Shown: positions 16,660-25,033 of the stretch, one piece after another
Layout: each line of letters begins with the position of its first letter
How positions within the stretch are numbered: the first letter of the stretch is position 1
NCBI GenBank assembly: GCA_026418695.1
Contig: JAOAAU010000052.1
Span: 1-64,000, forward strand
Direction: 5' to 3'
Source: Clostridia bacterium
GTDB lineage: Bacteria > Bacillota > Clostridia > Acetivibrionales > JAFADI01
Length of the DNA stretch: 64,000 nucleotides
Made by a program: the position numbers and the translations under genes
The notes under the pieces: generated by a model
Databases searched by the model: none
Told to the model about the DNA's origin: nothing
What the model saw: the letters and a program-made list of their open reading frames with translations, nothing else

Positions 16660-17559
16660 ATGGACAATAAACAGCAGGATCTGATTAAAAAAATCCAGGA
16701 AAGTATTCAGGACTTCAGCAAAGGTCAAAAGCTCATTGCAAACTACATTATTAACCATTATGACAAAGCCGCTTTTATGACTGCTGCAAGACTTGGAGAG
16801 GTGGTTGGCGTCAGTGAATCCACTGTGGTTCGGTTTGCCATCGAGCTTGGATTTGACGGGTATCCCAAGCTGCAAAAAGTATTACAGGAATTGATCAAGA
16901 GTAAGCTGACCTCAGTACAAAGAATAGAAGTATCCTCCAACAGGATTAATGAAGACAATATTTTAAAAAGCGTTCTCCATTCGGACATGGACAAAATCAA
17001 GATTACCATGGAAGAGATGGATCAGGAAAGTTTTAACAATGCCGTTGAATGCATTTTGAAAGCAAAAAAGATATACATCCTTGGGGTACGAAGCGCTGCA
17101 CCCCTTGCAAGTTTTCTGGGTTTTTATTTTAATCTGATTTTTGATAACATCCGTCTGGTGCATACCACCAGCGTCAGTGAGATGTTTGAACAGATTATCC
17201 GTGCCTCGGAAGGCGATGTGGTCATTGGAATCAGCTTCCCCCGGTATTCCAAAAGAACGATCAAAGCAATGCAGTTCGTAAAGAACCAGGGAGCAAAACT
17301 GGTTGCCATTACTGACAGTAAAGAATCTCCTTTGGCAGAGGTGTCCGACCATTCCTTGATTGCCAGAAGTGACATGGCATCCTTCGTAGACTCCCTTGTT
17401 GCGCCTTTAAGTATCATCAATGCTCTAATAGTAGCCGTGGGGATGAGAAAGAAGCAGGATATGTATGACATTTTCGAAAGACTTGAAAAGATTTGGGATG
17501 AATACCAGGTCTATGAGAAGAACGAAGAAGTTGAGACGCATAGAAAGGTTGACTATTAA
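16660..17559 (+). CDS. MurR/RpiR family transcriptional regulator
   Basis: A 299-residue regulator with an N-terminal HTH_6 domain (SKGQKLIANYIINHYDKAAF to VGVSESTVVRFAIELGFDGY, about residues 19-75) and a C-terminal SIS domain (KKIYILGVRSAAPLASFLGF and GDVVIGISFPRYSKRTIKA). Family members sense phosphosugars and control sugar or amino-sugar genes. No sugar operon adjoins; a histidine phosphatase starts 3 bases later. GAGGTG lies upstream of the ATG. The target is unknown. Confidence 0.88.
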   Translation: MDNKQQDLIKKIQESIQDFSKGQKLIANYIINHYDKAAFMTAARLGEVVGVSESTVVRFAIELGFDGYPKLQKVLQELIKSKLTSVQRIEVSSNRINEDNILKSVLHSDMDKIKITMEEMDQESFNNAVECILKAKKIYILGVRSAAPLASFLGFYFNLIFDNIRLVHTTSVSEMFEQIIRASEGDVVIGISFPRYSKRTIKAMQFVKNQGAKLVAITDSKESPLAEVSDHSLIARSDMASFVDSLVAPLSIINALIVAVGMRKKQDMYDIFERLEKIWDEYQVYEKNEEVETHRKVDY

Positions 17560-17561
17560 GA

Positions 17562-18194
17562 GTGACGAAATTATATCTTGTTCGACACGGTGAGACCGAT
17601 TGGAATAAGCAGAATCGATGTCAGGGCTGTATTGATATCGACTTGAATGAAGACGGGATCTTGCAGGCAAAAGCTGTTTCAAAACGTCTGGCATCCGAGA
17701 AAATCGACATGATCTACTCCAGTGAGCTGACAAGGGCTTATCATACAGCTGACATTATAAATGAGCAGCTTTCCTGCGAAATTAAAAAAGATAAGGCACT
17801 GAATGAAATTGATTTTGGAGACTGGGAAGGTCTTACCTTTGAAGAAATGAGAGTAAGACCTGACTACAATTACTTACATTGGAAGTCAGAGCCCCATAAA
17901 GCAGCATTTCCGGGAGAGGGCAGCTTACAAATCGTTCAGGACCGGGCGATGAAGTTGATCCGGCAAATAATCCAGGAGCATTCGGGGAAAAATATCCTTG
18001 TCGTATCCCATGGCGGTATTTTGAAGACCGTCATCCTTGGGCTTCTAGATATCGGGTTGGAGGCTTATAACAAGTTTTATATCACCAACACCTCGATCAG
18101 TATAGTATCCGTGGAGCAGGAGCGGAATTACATTCATGTGCTGAACGATACCTGCCACCTGCAGGATATGATAAAAACTAAACCAATTTTCTAA
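17562..18194 (+). CDS. Histidine phosphatase family protein
   Basis: A 210-residue phosphoglycerate-mutase-fold phosphatase with the catalytic LVRHGETDWNKQNRCQG at residues 6-22 (phosphohistidine in RHGE), SSELTRAYHTADII, EIDFGDWEGLTFEEM and VVSHGGILKTVI with the second His. It is of the CobC/GpmB type; the real substrate (alpha-ribazole phosphate or sugar phosphates) is not shown by context, since no cobalamin genes are near. The GTG start is 3 bases after the regulator's stop. Confidence 0.88.
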   Translation: MTKLYLVRHGETDWNKQNRCQGCIDIDLNEDGILQAKAVSKRLASEKIDMIYSSELTRAYHTADIINEQLSCEIKKDKALNEIDFGDWEGLTFEEMRVRPDYNYLHWKSEPHKAAFPGEGSLQIVQDRAMKLIRQIIQEHSGKNILVVSHGGILKTVILGLLDIGLEAYNKFYITNTSISIVSVEQERNYIHVLNDTCHLQDMIKTKPIF

Positions 18195-18208
18195 TATGGA
18201 GAATGCAA

Positions 18209-19438
18209 ATGAGTAAAAAAGTTGTGGTCATCGGAGCGGGAGCAGCAGGCCTGATGGCAGCCGGTAAAGCTGCAGAGATCGGAAAGAATATAATCCTGTT
18301 GGAGAAAAACGATCGAATCGGCAAAAAGATCCTGATTTCCGGTAAGGGGCGCTGCAATATTACCAATAATACGGATATAGAAGGCTTGATTGAGAATATT
18401 CCTGGCAACGGGAATTTTTTATATTCCGCATTTTATACTTTTTCCAATGCAGATCTCGTTGAGTTTTTTCATAAACACGGCCTCCAGACCAAGGTAGAAC
18501 GTGGAGGAAGGGTATTTCCCGAATCCGACCGTGCCAAGGATGTTGTCGATGCATTGCATCGCTATGTGGAAAAGCAGAACGTGAAATTATGGCTCAAGGC
18601 TCCGGTAGAAAAAATCCAGATTGAAAATGGACAAGTTCGAGGTGTCAAGCTTAAAAGCGGACAGGAGATAGAATGTGATTCCGTTATTCTCGCAACAGGG
18701 GGTGTATCCTATCCGGGAACTGGTTCTACAGGGGATGGGTATTCCATCGCAAAAAAAGCGGGGCATTCCATTGTTGACCTCAAACCCTCTTTGATCCCTT
18801 TGATTGCAGAAGAAAAATGGGTGAAAGAACTCCAGGGACTTTCTTTGAAAAATATCTCCATTACATTGACAGACACTAAAGGACGAAAAATCTATTCTGA
18901 CTTTGGTGAAATGCTGTTTACCCATTTTGGAGTGTCCGGGCCGGTGATTCTTAGCTCCAGCCGGCATATTCTAAAGTATGACTATAAAAACATTAAGCTG
19001 TGGATCGACTTAAAACCAGCTTTGACAGAGGAAAAACTGGATGAAAGGGTTCAGAGGGATTTTGAACAGTTTTCCAGGAAACAGTTTAAAAACGCACTGG
19101 ATGAATTGCTGCCTCAAAAGATGATCCCTGTGATTGTCCACCTTTCGGGGATTTCACCGGATAAATTCGTGAATCAGATCACCAAGGAAGAAAGAAGAAA
19201 ACTTGTAAAACTCCTGAAAAACCTAGAGATCAGTATTATTGGAGCGAGACCTATTGAAGAGGCGATCGTCACAGCGGGAGGAATTTCCACCAACGAAATC
19301 AATCCTTCCACCATGGAATCAAAACTGGTTCGTGGATTATTCTTTGCCGGTGAGGTGATCGATGTGGATGCATATACCGGGGGATTTAACCTGACAATCG
19401 CTTTTTCTACCGGCTATTTGGCAGGAATGAACTGTTAA
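18209..19438 (+). CDS. BaiN/HI0933-type NAD(P)/FAD-dependent oxidoreductase
   Basis: A flavoprotein of about 409 residues. The N-terminal dinucleotide fold is VVVIGAGAAGLMAAGKAAE (GxGxxG), then KILISGKGRCNITNN, typical of the HI0933/BaiN family. It also has FTHFGVSGPVILSSS and a C-terminal FFAGEVIDVDAYTGGFNLT. BaiN in gut Clostridia is linked to reduction of bile acid intermediates, but most family members have no proven substrate. ATG at 18209 is chosen because GGAG at 18198-18201 suits it better than the ATG at 18203. In Clostridia the gene commonly lies before cmk, as here. Confidence 0.9.
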   Translation: MSKKVVVIGAGAAGLMAAGKAAEIGKNIILLEKNDRIGKKILISGKGRCNITNNTDIEGLIENIPGNGNFLYSAFYTFSNADLVEFFHKHGLQTKVERGGRVFPESDRAKDVVDALHRYVEKQNVKLWLKAPVEKIQIENGQVRGVKLKSGQEIECDSVILATGGVSYPGTGSTGDGYSIAKKAGHSIVDLKPSLIPLIAEEKWVKELQGLSLKNISITLTDTKGRKIYSDFGEMLFTHFGVSGPVILSSSRHILKYDYKNIKLWIDLKPALTEEKLDERVQRDFEQFSRKQFKNALDELLPQKMIPVIVHLSGISPDKFVNQITKEERRKLVKLLKNLEISIIGARPIEEAIVTAGGISTNEINPSTMESKLVRGLFFAGEVIDVDAYTGGFNLTIAFSTGYLAGMNC

Positions 19439-19514
19439 TAAGTATTTTTCACTCTACCTGCGCATATTATTTATCGTAAAAGTGGAGATAATCCATAAAT
19501 GCGGGGTGGGCTCA

Positions 19515-20027
19515 ATGAAAAATTTACTTTCGAAGGACAAAACCAAGAGGATAAAAAGCCGGATCGTGCACCTTTCATTTGAAAGAGTGCTGTTCCTATT
19601 ATTTATTGCAACATTTACCTTACTGGTAATTGTTCAGGCTGCCATGACAAATCCGACCGTAAGAACATTCCTTACTGCAGACAATGAAATGGCCGGGACT
19701 CCTCTTGGAGTCGAAGAATTTCTATACGAGGAGGGCAGCATTTCCTTAAAGCTTGTGAGTGAGGAAAGTGATCCGGATTTAAGGGTTCTGATCAATGGAG
19801 ACGAAGTAGCAGCCTTCAATGAAAATATTGTAAATATTTCTGTTAAAGACGGGGATGTTGTTGAAATCGACGGAAGCAGTTCATTTAAGGAAGCAAAAGT
19901 AGAAATTGTTTCAAAAAGTGAGAATATTGCAACCGACTGTATCGGGAAAATGGTAAATATACGTTCAAATATCAAGAAAGTTACAGATATCAGGGTAGAA
20001 ACACAAGCGGATCAAAATAAAAATTGA
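19515..20027 (+). CDS. Hypothetical single-pass membrane protein
   Basis: A protein of about 170 residues with a basic N-terminus (KDKTKRIKSRIVHLSFER), one membrane span (VLFLLFIATFTLLVIVQAAM) and an outside domain rich in beta-type strands and acidic residues. The outer part (residues about 60-165) has VEEFLYEEGSISLKL and VLINGDEVA repeats of unclear fold. Similar proteins occur between BaiN and HutP/cmk genes in other Clostridia, but no function is known. GGGGTGGG lies before ATG at 19515. Confidence 0.65.
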   Translation: MKNLLSKDKTKRIKSRIVHLSFERVLFLLFIATFTLLVIVQAAMTNPTVRTFLTADNEMAGTPLGVEEFLYEEGSISLKLVSEESDPDLRVLINGDEVAAFNENIVNISVKDGDVVEIDGSSSFKEAKVEIVSKSENIATDCIGKMVNIRSNIKKVTDIRVETQADQNKN

Positions 20028-20108
20028 TATGGAAAAAAGTCGATGTCCACGATATAATATAAAAGATTGTAATGAGAGAAATTTTTACAGGATACGAACG
20101 GAGAAACT

Positions 20109-20540
20109 ATGAATAAAGCAGATGAAAACAGGCCATTTGGGAGCAGAGATATTGCTGGCGCGGCTATAAAAATTGCCTTGACCAACGACCGGCTGGAAGA
20201 AAAACAAATGCAGAACGAATTTGCAAAATCAGGCATTTACACTGCGGCTGTAGACTATGGAGGAGAGTATATTACTTCCGTTATGAAGATCATTGAGAGA
20301 GCGGTCGTTTCATCAAAACGTGAAGGTGTTATTACGGATAGTCATGCTGAAGAAGGAGCCGTTGCAGGTGCGACACATGAAGCGTTGTCTCAGATCATGC
20401 CGAAGGCCATTGGTCTTAACGTGGGAGGTAAAATAGGAATCGCCCGCTATAAGGATCATGTGAGTGTTGCTATTTTCTTTGGAATCGGATTGCTGCATTT
20501 GAACGAAGTATCCATTGGTCTTGGGCACAGAGTTGTATAA
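20109..20540 (+). CDS. hutP: HutP family RNA-binding antiterminator
   Basis: A 143-residue HutP-family protein. In Bacillus, HutP binds L-histidine and magnesium and then the hut leader RNA to prevent termination. The C-terminal half (EEGAVAGATHEALSQIMPKA, then GKIGIARYKDHVSVAIFFGIGLLHLNE) matches the family, including its conserved His in the GATHEAL region. No hut operon is nearby; clostridial copies such as this one sit near cmk and probably control other RNAs. CGGAG lies before the ATG. Confidence 0.8.
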   Translation: MNKADENRPFGSRDIAGAAIKIALTNDRLEEKQMQNEFAKSGIYTAAVDYGGEYITSVMKIIERAVVSSKREGVITDSHAEEGAVAGATHEALSQIMPKAIGLNVGGKIGIARYKDHVSVAIFFGIGLLHLNEVSIGLGHRVV

Positions 20541-20668
20541 GAAATTATGCGAAGTTTGAGATGAAGCGTTTAGAATTTGAATTAGTTTTCAGTTCTCAGC
20601 GCACGGTCATATCAAACCGTTAGTAGAAGCATAAAATGAATGCAGAATGGAAGAATGGGGGAAATATA

Positions 20669-21037
20669 TTGGTAAGAGCGGCTAGAGGTGCAATCACTGT
20701 TGAAAGCAACGATGCAAATGAAATCATTCAGGAAACAAAAGTGTTATTGAGTGCAATCCTGGAAGAGAACCAACTTAAAATAGATGAAATGATCAGCGTG
20801 ATATTTACCATGACCAACGATTTGAACGCGGCATTTCCAGCAGTAGCAGCCAGGCAGATCGGGTGGACAAGCATTCCTTTGATGTGCATGAAGGAAATCG
20901 AAGTACCCGGCAGCCTGGAGAAGTGTATCCGGGTTCTTGTTCAATTCAATTCGGAAAAAGGGTTAGATGAAATCAAACACGTTTACCTGAAGGGCGCAAA
21001 AGTTTTAAGACCGGATTTAAGCAGCGGCAAGGAGTAA
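20669..21037 (+). CDS. aroH: Chorismate mutase, AroH class
   Basis: Monofunctional chorismate mutase turning chorismate into prephenate in the phenylalanine/tyrosine route. The VRAARGAITVESNDANEI start supplies the conserved active-site Arg, with PAVAARQIGWTSIPLMCMKE in the middle. The start is best placed at TTG 20669 with a GGGGG site, giving 122 residues, close to the 127 of the B. subtilis enzyme. An upstream in-frame ATG at 20636 would add an atypical leader. It sits alone between hutP and cmk, away from other aromatic genes. Confidence 0.9.
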   Translation: MVRAARGAITVESNDANEIIQETKVLLSAILEENQLKIDEMISVIFTMTNDLNAAFPAVAARQIGWTSIPLMCMKEIEVPGSLEKCIRVLVQFNSEKGLDEIKHVYLKGAKVLRPDLSSGKE

Positions 21038-21077
21038 TAAACCACACGATCATCAGTAAGAGTACGGGGGAAAAAGG

Positions 21078-21743
21078 ATGGCAAACATAAACATTGCAAT
21101 TGATGGACCAGCAGGTGCCGGAAAAAGTACAATCGCAAAAATGGTATCCAAATCACTGGACATTATATATCTTGATACGGGAGCCATGTATAGAGCTGTT
21201 GCACTCAAGGCAATCAATGAAGGCATCGATACGCTGGATAGAGAAAAGCTGGCGGTTCTGGTAAAAGTCATTGATATCAAAATCACTTATAGCGGCAGCG
21301 AACAGCATATATTTCTTGACGGAAAAGATGTCAGCAAACTGATCCGTACTCCCGAAATATCGATTGGGGCTTCCAATGTCGGCACGATTCCTGAAGTAAG
21401 AATGAAAATGGTGGAGCTGCAGAGAAAGATCGCTGAAGAAAACAGTGTCGTAATGGATGGAAGAGATATCGGAACCTATGTATTGCCGAATGCTAATCTC
21501 AAGATATTTCTCACGGCTTCCCTGGAGGAAAGAGCGAAAAGAAGGTATCAAGAGCAGATTGAAAAAGGAAATACAGGATTAAGTCTTGAAGAAGTCATGA
21601 AGGACATAGAATATAGAGACAGGAATGACAGCAGCAGAGCTTTTGCTCCGTTGTCAAAAGCAGCGGATGCTGTGGAAATCGATACTACAAAATTAACGAT
21701 AGAAGAGGTTGCACAAAAAATCATGTTACTCGCCAGGGGGTAA
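21078..21743 (+). CDS. cmk: Cytidylate kinase
   Basis: Phosphorylates CMP and dCMP with ATP. The P-loop GPAGAGKSTIAK is at residues 9-20, followed by YLDTGAMYRAVALKA and the DGRDIGTYVLPNA motif near residues 126-139. The 221 residues are typical. Spacing to aroH is 40 bases. The acyltransferase plsC and then ispH-rpsA follow closely, an order common in Clostridia. Confidence 0.96.
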   Translation: MANINIAIDGPAGAGKSTIAKMVSKSLDIIYLDTGAMYRAVALKAINEGIDTLDREKLAVLVKVIDIKITYSGSEQHIFLDGKDVSKLIRTPEISIGASNVGTIPEVRMKMVELQRKIAEENSVVMDGRDIGTYVLPNANLKIFLTASLEERAKRRYQEQIEKGNTGLSLEEVMKDIEYRDRNDSSRAFAPLSKAADAVEIDTTKLTIEEVAQKIMLLARG

Positions 21744-21744
21744 A

Positions 21745-22332
21745 ATGGTAACATTCGTCAAATTATTTTGTGGGTTCTTTCTGAGTATTTTTTATAGAAT
21801 TGAATTTATCGGAAAAGAGAATATCCCTGAAAAAGGGGCTGCGATACTATATGCCAATCATGTTTCCGCATTGGATATGTTTTGCATCGGCTTCAGTATT
21901 CGGCGGCTCATCCGATGGATGGCGAAGGAAGAGCTTTTCAGAATCCCCGTCGTTGGATGGATTACTCCAAGATTGGGTGCCTTTCCGGTCAGAAGAGGAA
22001 AAGCAGACGTGGAATCCATAAAAACAGCCTTACATAAGCTGGAGGAAGGACATATCGTTGGGATCTTCCCGGAAGGAACAAGAACAAAGGGCCGTGATGA
22101 TATCAAGGGCAGGGCCAAAAGAGGGATTGTAGCAATCGCAATGAAATCAGAGATTCCATTGATTCCGGTGGCTATTGATGCGAGTTACAAACCTTTTACC
22201 AAAGTCCGGATCATCTTCGGAGAGCCTTTTCAACTGGACTTCGATAAAGAAAAAAAATATACCCACGAAGAAATGACAGCAATATCAAGAGGGTTGATGA
22301 AAAAAGTTTACAGCCTGATGGGGGACTATTAA
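21745..22332 (+). CDS. plsC: 1-acyl-sn-glycerol-3-phosphate acyltransferase
   Basis: Membrane-bound enzyme that adds the second acyl chain in phosphatidic acid synthesis. The acyltransferase HX4D motif is NHVSALD near residues 40-46 and the glycerophosphate-binding motif is GIFPEGTRTKG near 109-119. A hydrophobic N-terminus (KLFCGFFLSIFYRIEF) anchors it. ATG at 21745 with an AGGGGG site is preferred over 21709, which lies inside cmk. This gives 195 residues, usual for clostridial PlsC. Confidence 0.94.
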   Translation: MVTFVKLFCGFFLSIFYRIEFIGKENIPEKGAAILYANHVSALDMFCIGFSIRRLIRWMAKEELFRIPVVGWITPRLGAFPVRRGKADVESIKTALHKLEEGHIVGIFPEGTRTKGRDDIKGRAKRGIVAIAMKSEIPLIPVAIDASYKPFTKVRIIFGEPFQLDFDKEKKYTHEEMTAISRGLMKKVYSLMGDY

Positions 22333-22333
22333 G

Positions 22334-24382
22334 TTGGAAATCATAGTAGCAAAAACTGCCGGATTTTGTTTCGGTGTGAATAAAGCGGTTACCTTAGCTT
22401 ACAACCTGGTCGAGAAATCAGAAGACAGGATTTATACCTTCGGACCTGTCATCCACAATGATCAGGTAGTGGGGCAGCTCAACGAGAGAGGTGTTAAAAT
22501 CGCTGAAAAGGTGGAGGATATTTCCGAAGATTCCTGCGTGATTATCAGAGCCCATGGAGTGACACCGGAAATTTACAATTCCATTGAACAAAAAACAGAA
22601 AAAATCATGGATGCAACCTGTCCCTATGTAAAAAAGATACACAACCTGGTCAATGAAAAGTACCGTGAAGGATATCAGATCATCATCGTAGGCGATAAAA
22701 ATCATCCAGAAGTAATAGGAATTAACGGCTGGTGTAATAATAGTGCATATATAGTTGAAACCAAAGAAGAGGTTGAAAAACTTCCCAAAGGTATTGAAAA
22801 CAAACCTGTTTGCGTAGTAGCACAGACGACTTTGACATACGAAAAATGGCAGGCAATCAATGAATATTTGAAGAAAGTGTTTGAAAATATAATAAAGTTT
22901 GATACAATATGTAATGCAACATCGCAACGTCAGAATGAGGCAGGAGAAATTGCTGCCAGGGTGGACATGATGTTGGTGATTGGCAGCAGCCACAGTTCCA
23001 ATACGCAGAAATTGGTAGACATTTGTAAAAAATATTGCCCGGAAACCTATAAAATCGAAACTTCCGGTGAAATTCCACCGGTCGATATAAAAAAAATAAA
23101 AAAAATTGGTATCACAGCCGGAGCTTCAACGCCCGAATGGATCATCAAGGAGGTCATAGAAAAAATGGTAGAATTAAATAAACAGGAGAACGAAATGAGT
23201 TTCAAGGAAGCTTTCGAAAGCTCACTTGTAACGCTTCAGTCAGGACAAACAGTAAAAGGAAAGATCATCGGTTACAACAATGCGGAAGTATTTGTTGATA
23301 TGGGATACAAGTCTGACGGAATCATACCTATGGAAGAATTTTCTGATGACCCGGATTTCAAACCAGAGGCATCTCTGAAAGTTGGAGAAGAAGTGGAAGT
23401 TTTTGTTGTCAGAGTGAATGACGGCGAAGGCAACGTCGTATTATCCAAGAAAAAGGTAGATGCGCTTAAGAATTGGGATAAGATCGAAAAGGCGTCCGAA
23501 GACAAGACTCCGGTAAAAGCAAAGGTAACCGAAGTAGTAAACGGCGGTGTCATTGCCAATGCAGGCGGAGTTAAAATATTCGTACCTGCTTCACAAATCA
23601 GTGACCGTTATGTTAAAGATTTAAGTGAATTCCTAAAGCAGGTCATCAATGTAAGAATTCTTGAATTCAATAAACAAAAAAGAAAAATCGTTGGTTCTGC
23701 AAGAGCGATTCTTGAGGAAGAAAAGACTCAGAATGCCAGCAAGATCTGGGATAATATCGAAGTAGGCAAGAAGTTTGATGGTGTTGTAAAGAGCATCACT
23801 GATTTTGGAGCCTTTGTTGATATCGGCGGCGTCGACGGGCTGATTCATGTATCCGAGCTTTCATGGACAAAGGTGAAACATCCTTCCGACGTGTTAAAGC
23901 TTGGAGATAGAGTTTCTGTTACCATATTGGAATTTGACAAAGCAAAGAACAGAATTTCCCTGGGTTATAGAAAAACAGAAGACAATCCTTGGTATAACGC
24001 TGAAAACAAATTCAAGGTTGGAGACGTTGTGAAAGGAAAAGTAGTTCGTATCGTTCCTTTCGGTGCTTTCGTCGAATTGGAAAAGGGAATTGACGGTTTG
24101 GTACACATTTCCCAAATCTCCAGCGTGAGAATCGGCAAGCCGAGCGATGTATTGGAGATCGGTCAGACTGTTGAAGCAAAGATTACAGAAGTGAATGTTG
24201 AAGCCAAGAAAATCGGCTTAAGCATCAAAGAAGTAGCGCCGATCGACCCTGTGAAGAAGGAAGAAAAGATAGAGGCTAAAGCTGAAGGCGAAGCAGCAAA
24301 AGCGGAAGAAGTACCTTCCGAGCACAAGGAAGATATGGCTGTAAATATCGGCGATTTGATGAACGTTAAAAAAGAAGATTAA
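22334..24382 (+). CDS. ispH: IspH fused to 30S ribosomal protein S1
   Basis: A 682-residue fusion. Residues 1-285 are IspH, the [4Fe-4S] reductase of the last step of the MEP isoprenoid pathway, with cluster cysteines Cys12 (GFCFGVN), Cys96 (DATCPYV) and Cys193 (TICNATSQRQ). Residues about 288-645 are ribosomal protein S1 with four S1 RNA-binding repeats (QTVKGKIIGYN; TPVKAKVTEVV; KKFDGVVKSITDFGAFVDIG; DVVKGKVVRIVPFGAFVEL), then a charged tail. Such fusions are known in Clostridia. The start is TTG. An internal AGGAG at 23184-23188 precedes an in-frame ATG at codon 288, so S1 may also be made alone. Confidence 0.95.
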   Translation: MEIIVAKTAGFCFGVNKAVTLAYNLVEKSEDRIYTFGPVIHNDQVVGQLNERGVKIAEKVEDISEDSCVIIRAHGVTPEIYNSIEQKTEKIMDATCPYVKKIHNLVNEKYREGYQIIIVGDKNHPEVIGINGWCNNSAYIVETKEEVEKLPKGIENKPVCVVAQTTLTYEKWQAINEYLKKVFENIIKFDTICNATSQRQNEAGEIAARVDMMLVIGSSHSSNTQKLVDICKKYCPETYKIETSGEIPPVDIKKIKKIGITAGASTPEWIIKEVIEKMVELNKQENEMSFKEAFESSLVTLQSGQTVKGKIIGYNNAEVFVDMGYKSDGIIPMEEFSDDPDFKPEASLKVGEEVEVFVVRVNDGEGNVVLSKKKVDALKNWDKIEKASEDKTPVKAKVTEVVNGGVIANAGGVKIFVPASQISDRYVKDLSEFLKQVINVRILEFNKQKRKIVGSARAILEEEKTQNASKIWDNIEVGKKFDGVVKSITDFGAFVDIGGVDGLIHVSELSWTKVKHPSDVLKLGDRVSVTILEFDKAKNRISLGYRKTEDNPWYNAENKFKVGDVVKGKVVRIVPFGAFVELEKGIDGLVHISQISSVRIGKPSDVLEIGQTVEAKITEVNVEAKKIGLSIKEVAPIDPVKKEEKIEAKAEGEAAKAEEVPSEHKEDMAVNIGDLMNVKKED

Positions 24383-24390
24383 TTATATTA

Positions 24391-24432
24391 ACAAAACAAA
24401 AAGAGCTCCAAATGGAGCTCTTTTTGTTTTGT
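24391..24432 (+). terminator. Rho-independent terminator after ispH-rpsA
   Basis: A perfect 19-base stem (24391-24409 with 24414-24432) with loop AAAT and T runs in the 3' arm. It ends the hutP/aroH-cmk-plsC-ispH stretch. Confidence 0.93.
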
Positions 24433-24486
24433 GCTTTAGTAAAGGAAATAATTAACTCACATTTTGTTGAATAATGTTGATTATCC

Positions 24487-24524
24487 TATCATAAGATTCT
24501 TTTATTTGGAAGCTTCTTATGATA
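24487..24524 (+). promoter_or_regulatory. 10-base inverted repeat upstream of ndk
   Basis: TATCATAAGA (24487-24496) and TCTTATGATA (24515-24524) are perfect inverted repeats 18 bases apart, the right arm meeting a -10-like GATAAAAT. This is placed as an operator would be, 48 bases before the ndk start. The binding protein is unknown. Confidence 0.5.
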
Positions 24525-24571
24525 AAATACAGATAGATAATGAGCGTTAAACGCTAAAATGGAGAGCGCCT

Positions 24572-24985
24572 ATGGAAAAGACTTTCATTATTCTTAAACC
24601 CGATGCGGTGGAACGAAAACTCGTTGGGGAGATCATTTCTAGGTTGGAAAGGAAAAACCTGAACCTTCTGCACATGAAAGTAGAAACCATTCCGAAAGAT
24701 ATTGCTCAAAAGCACTATGAACATGTGAAAGACATCCCCATCTTTGGAGAAATGATAGAGTATATCACCTCAGGCCCTGTAGTGATGATGATTGTTCAAG
24801 GAGAACAGGCCATCAATACTGTGAGGACAATGATGGGTAAAACCAGTTCCTTCGAAGCTCTGCCTGGAACGATTCGGGGTGATTATGGTGCTCACAGGTA
24901 TAAAAACCTGATCCATGCTTCGGATTCACCGGAAAGTGCAGCAGTGGAAATTCAAAGATTCTTTCCTGAAATTAAAGATGAATAA
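24572..24985 (+). CDS. ndk: Nucleoside diphosphate kinase
   Basis: Transfers the terminal phosphate between nucleoside di- and triphosphates through a phospho-histidine. Visible are FIILKPDAVERKLVGEII at the N-terminus, IRGDYGAHRYKNLIHASDS near residues 102-120 with the catalytic His in NLIHASDS, and PGTIRGD. The 137 residues are typical. Single gene between two terminators, with an inverted repeat in its promoter region. Confidence 0.96.
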   Translation: MEKTFIILKPDAVERKLVGEIISRLERKNLNLLHMKVETIPKDIAQKHYEHVKDIPIFGEMIEYITSGPVVMMIVQGEQAINTVRTMMGKTSSFEALPGTIRGDYGAHRYKNLIHASDSPESAAVEIQRFFPEIKDE

Positions 24986-25033
24986 TTCTTACACTGAAGA
25001 GATTTTAAAATAAAATACATGGGGAGAAATGAT

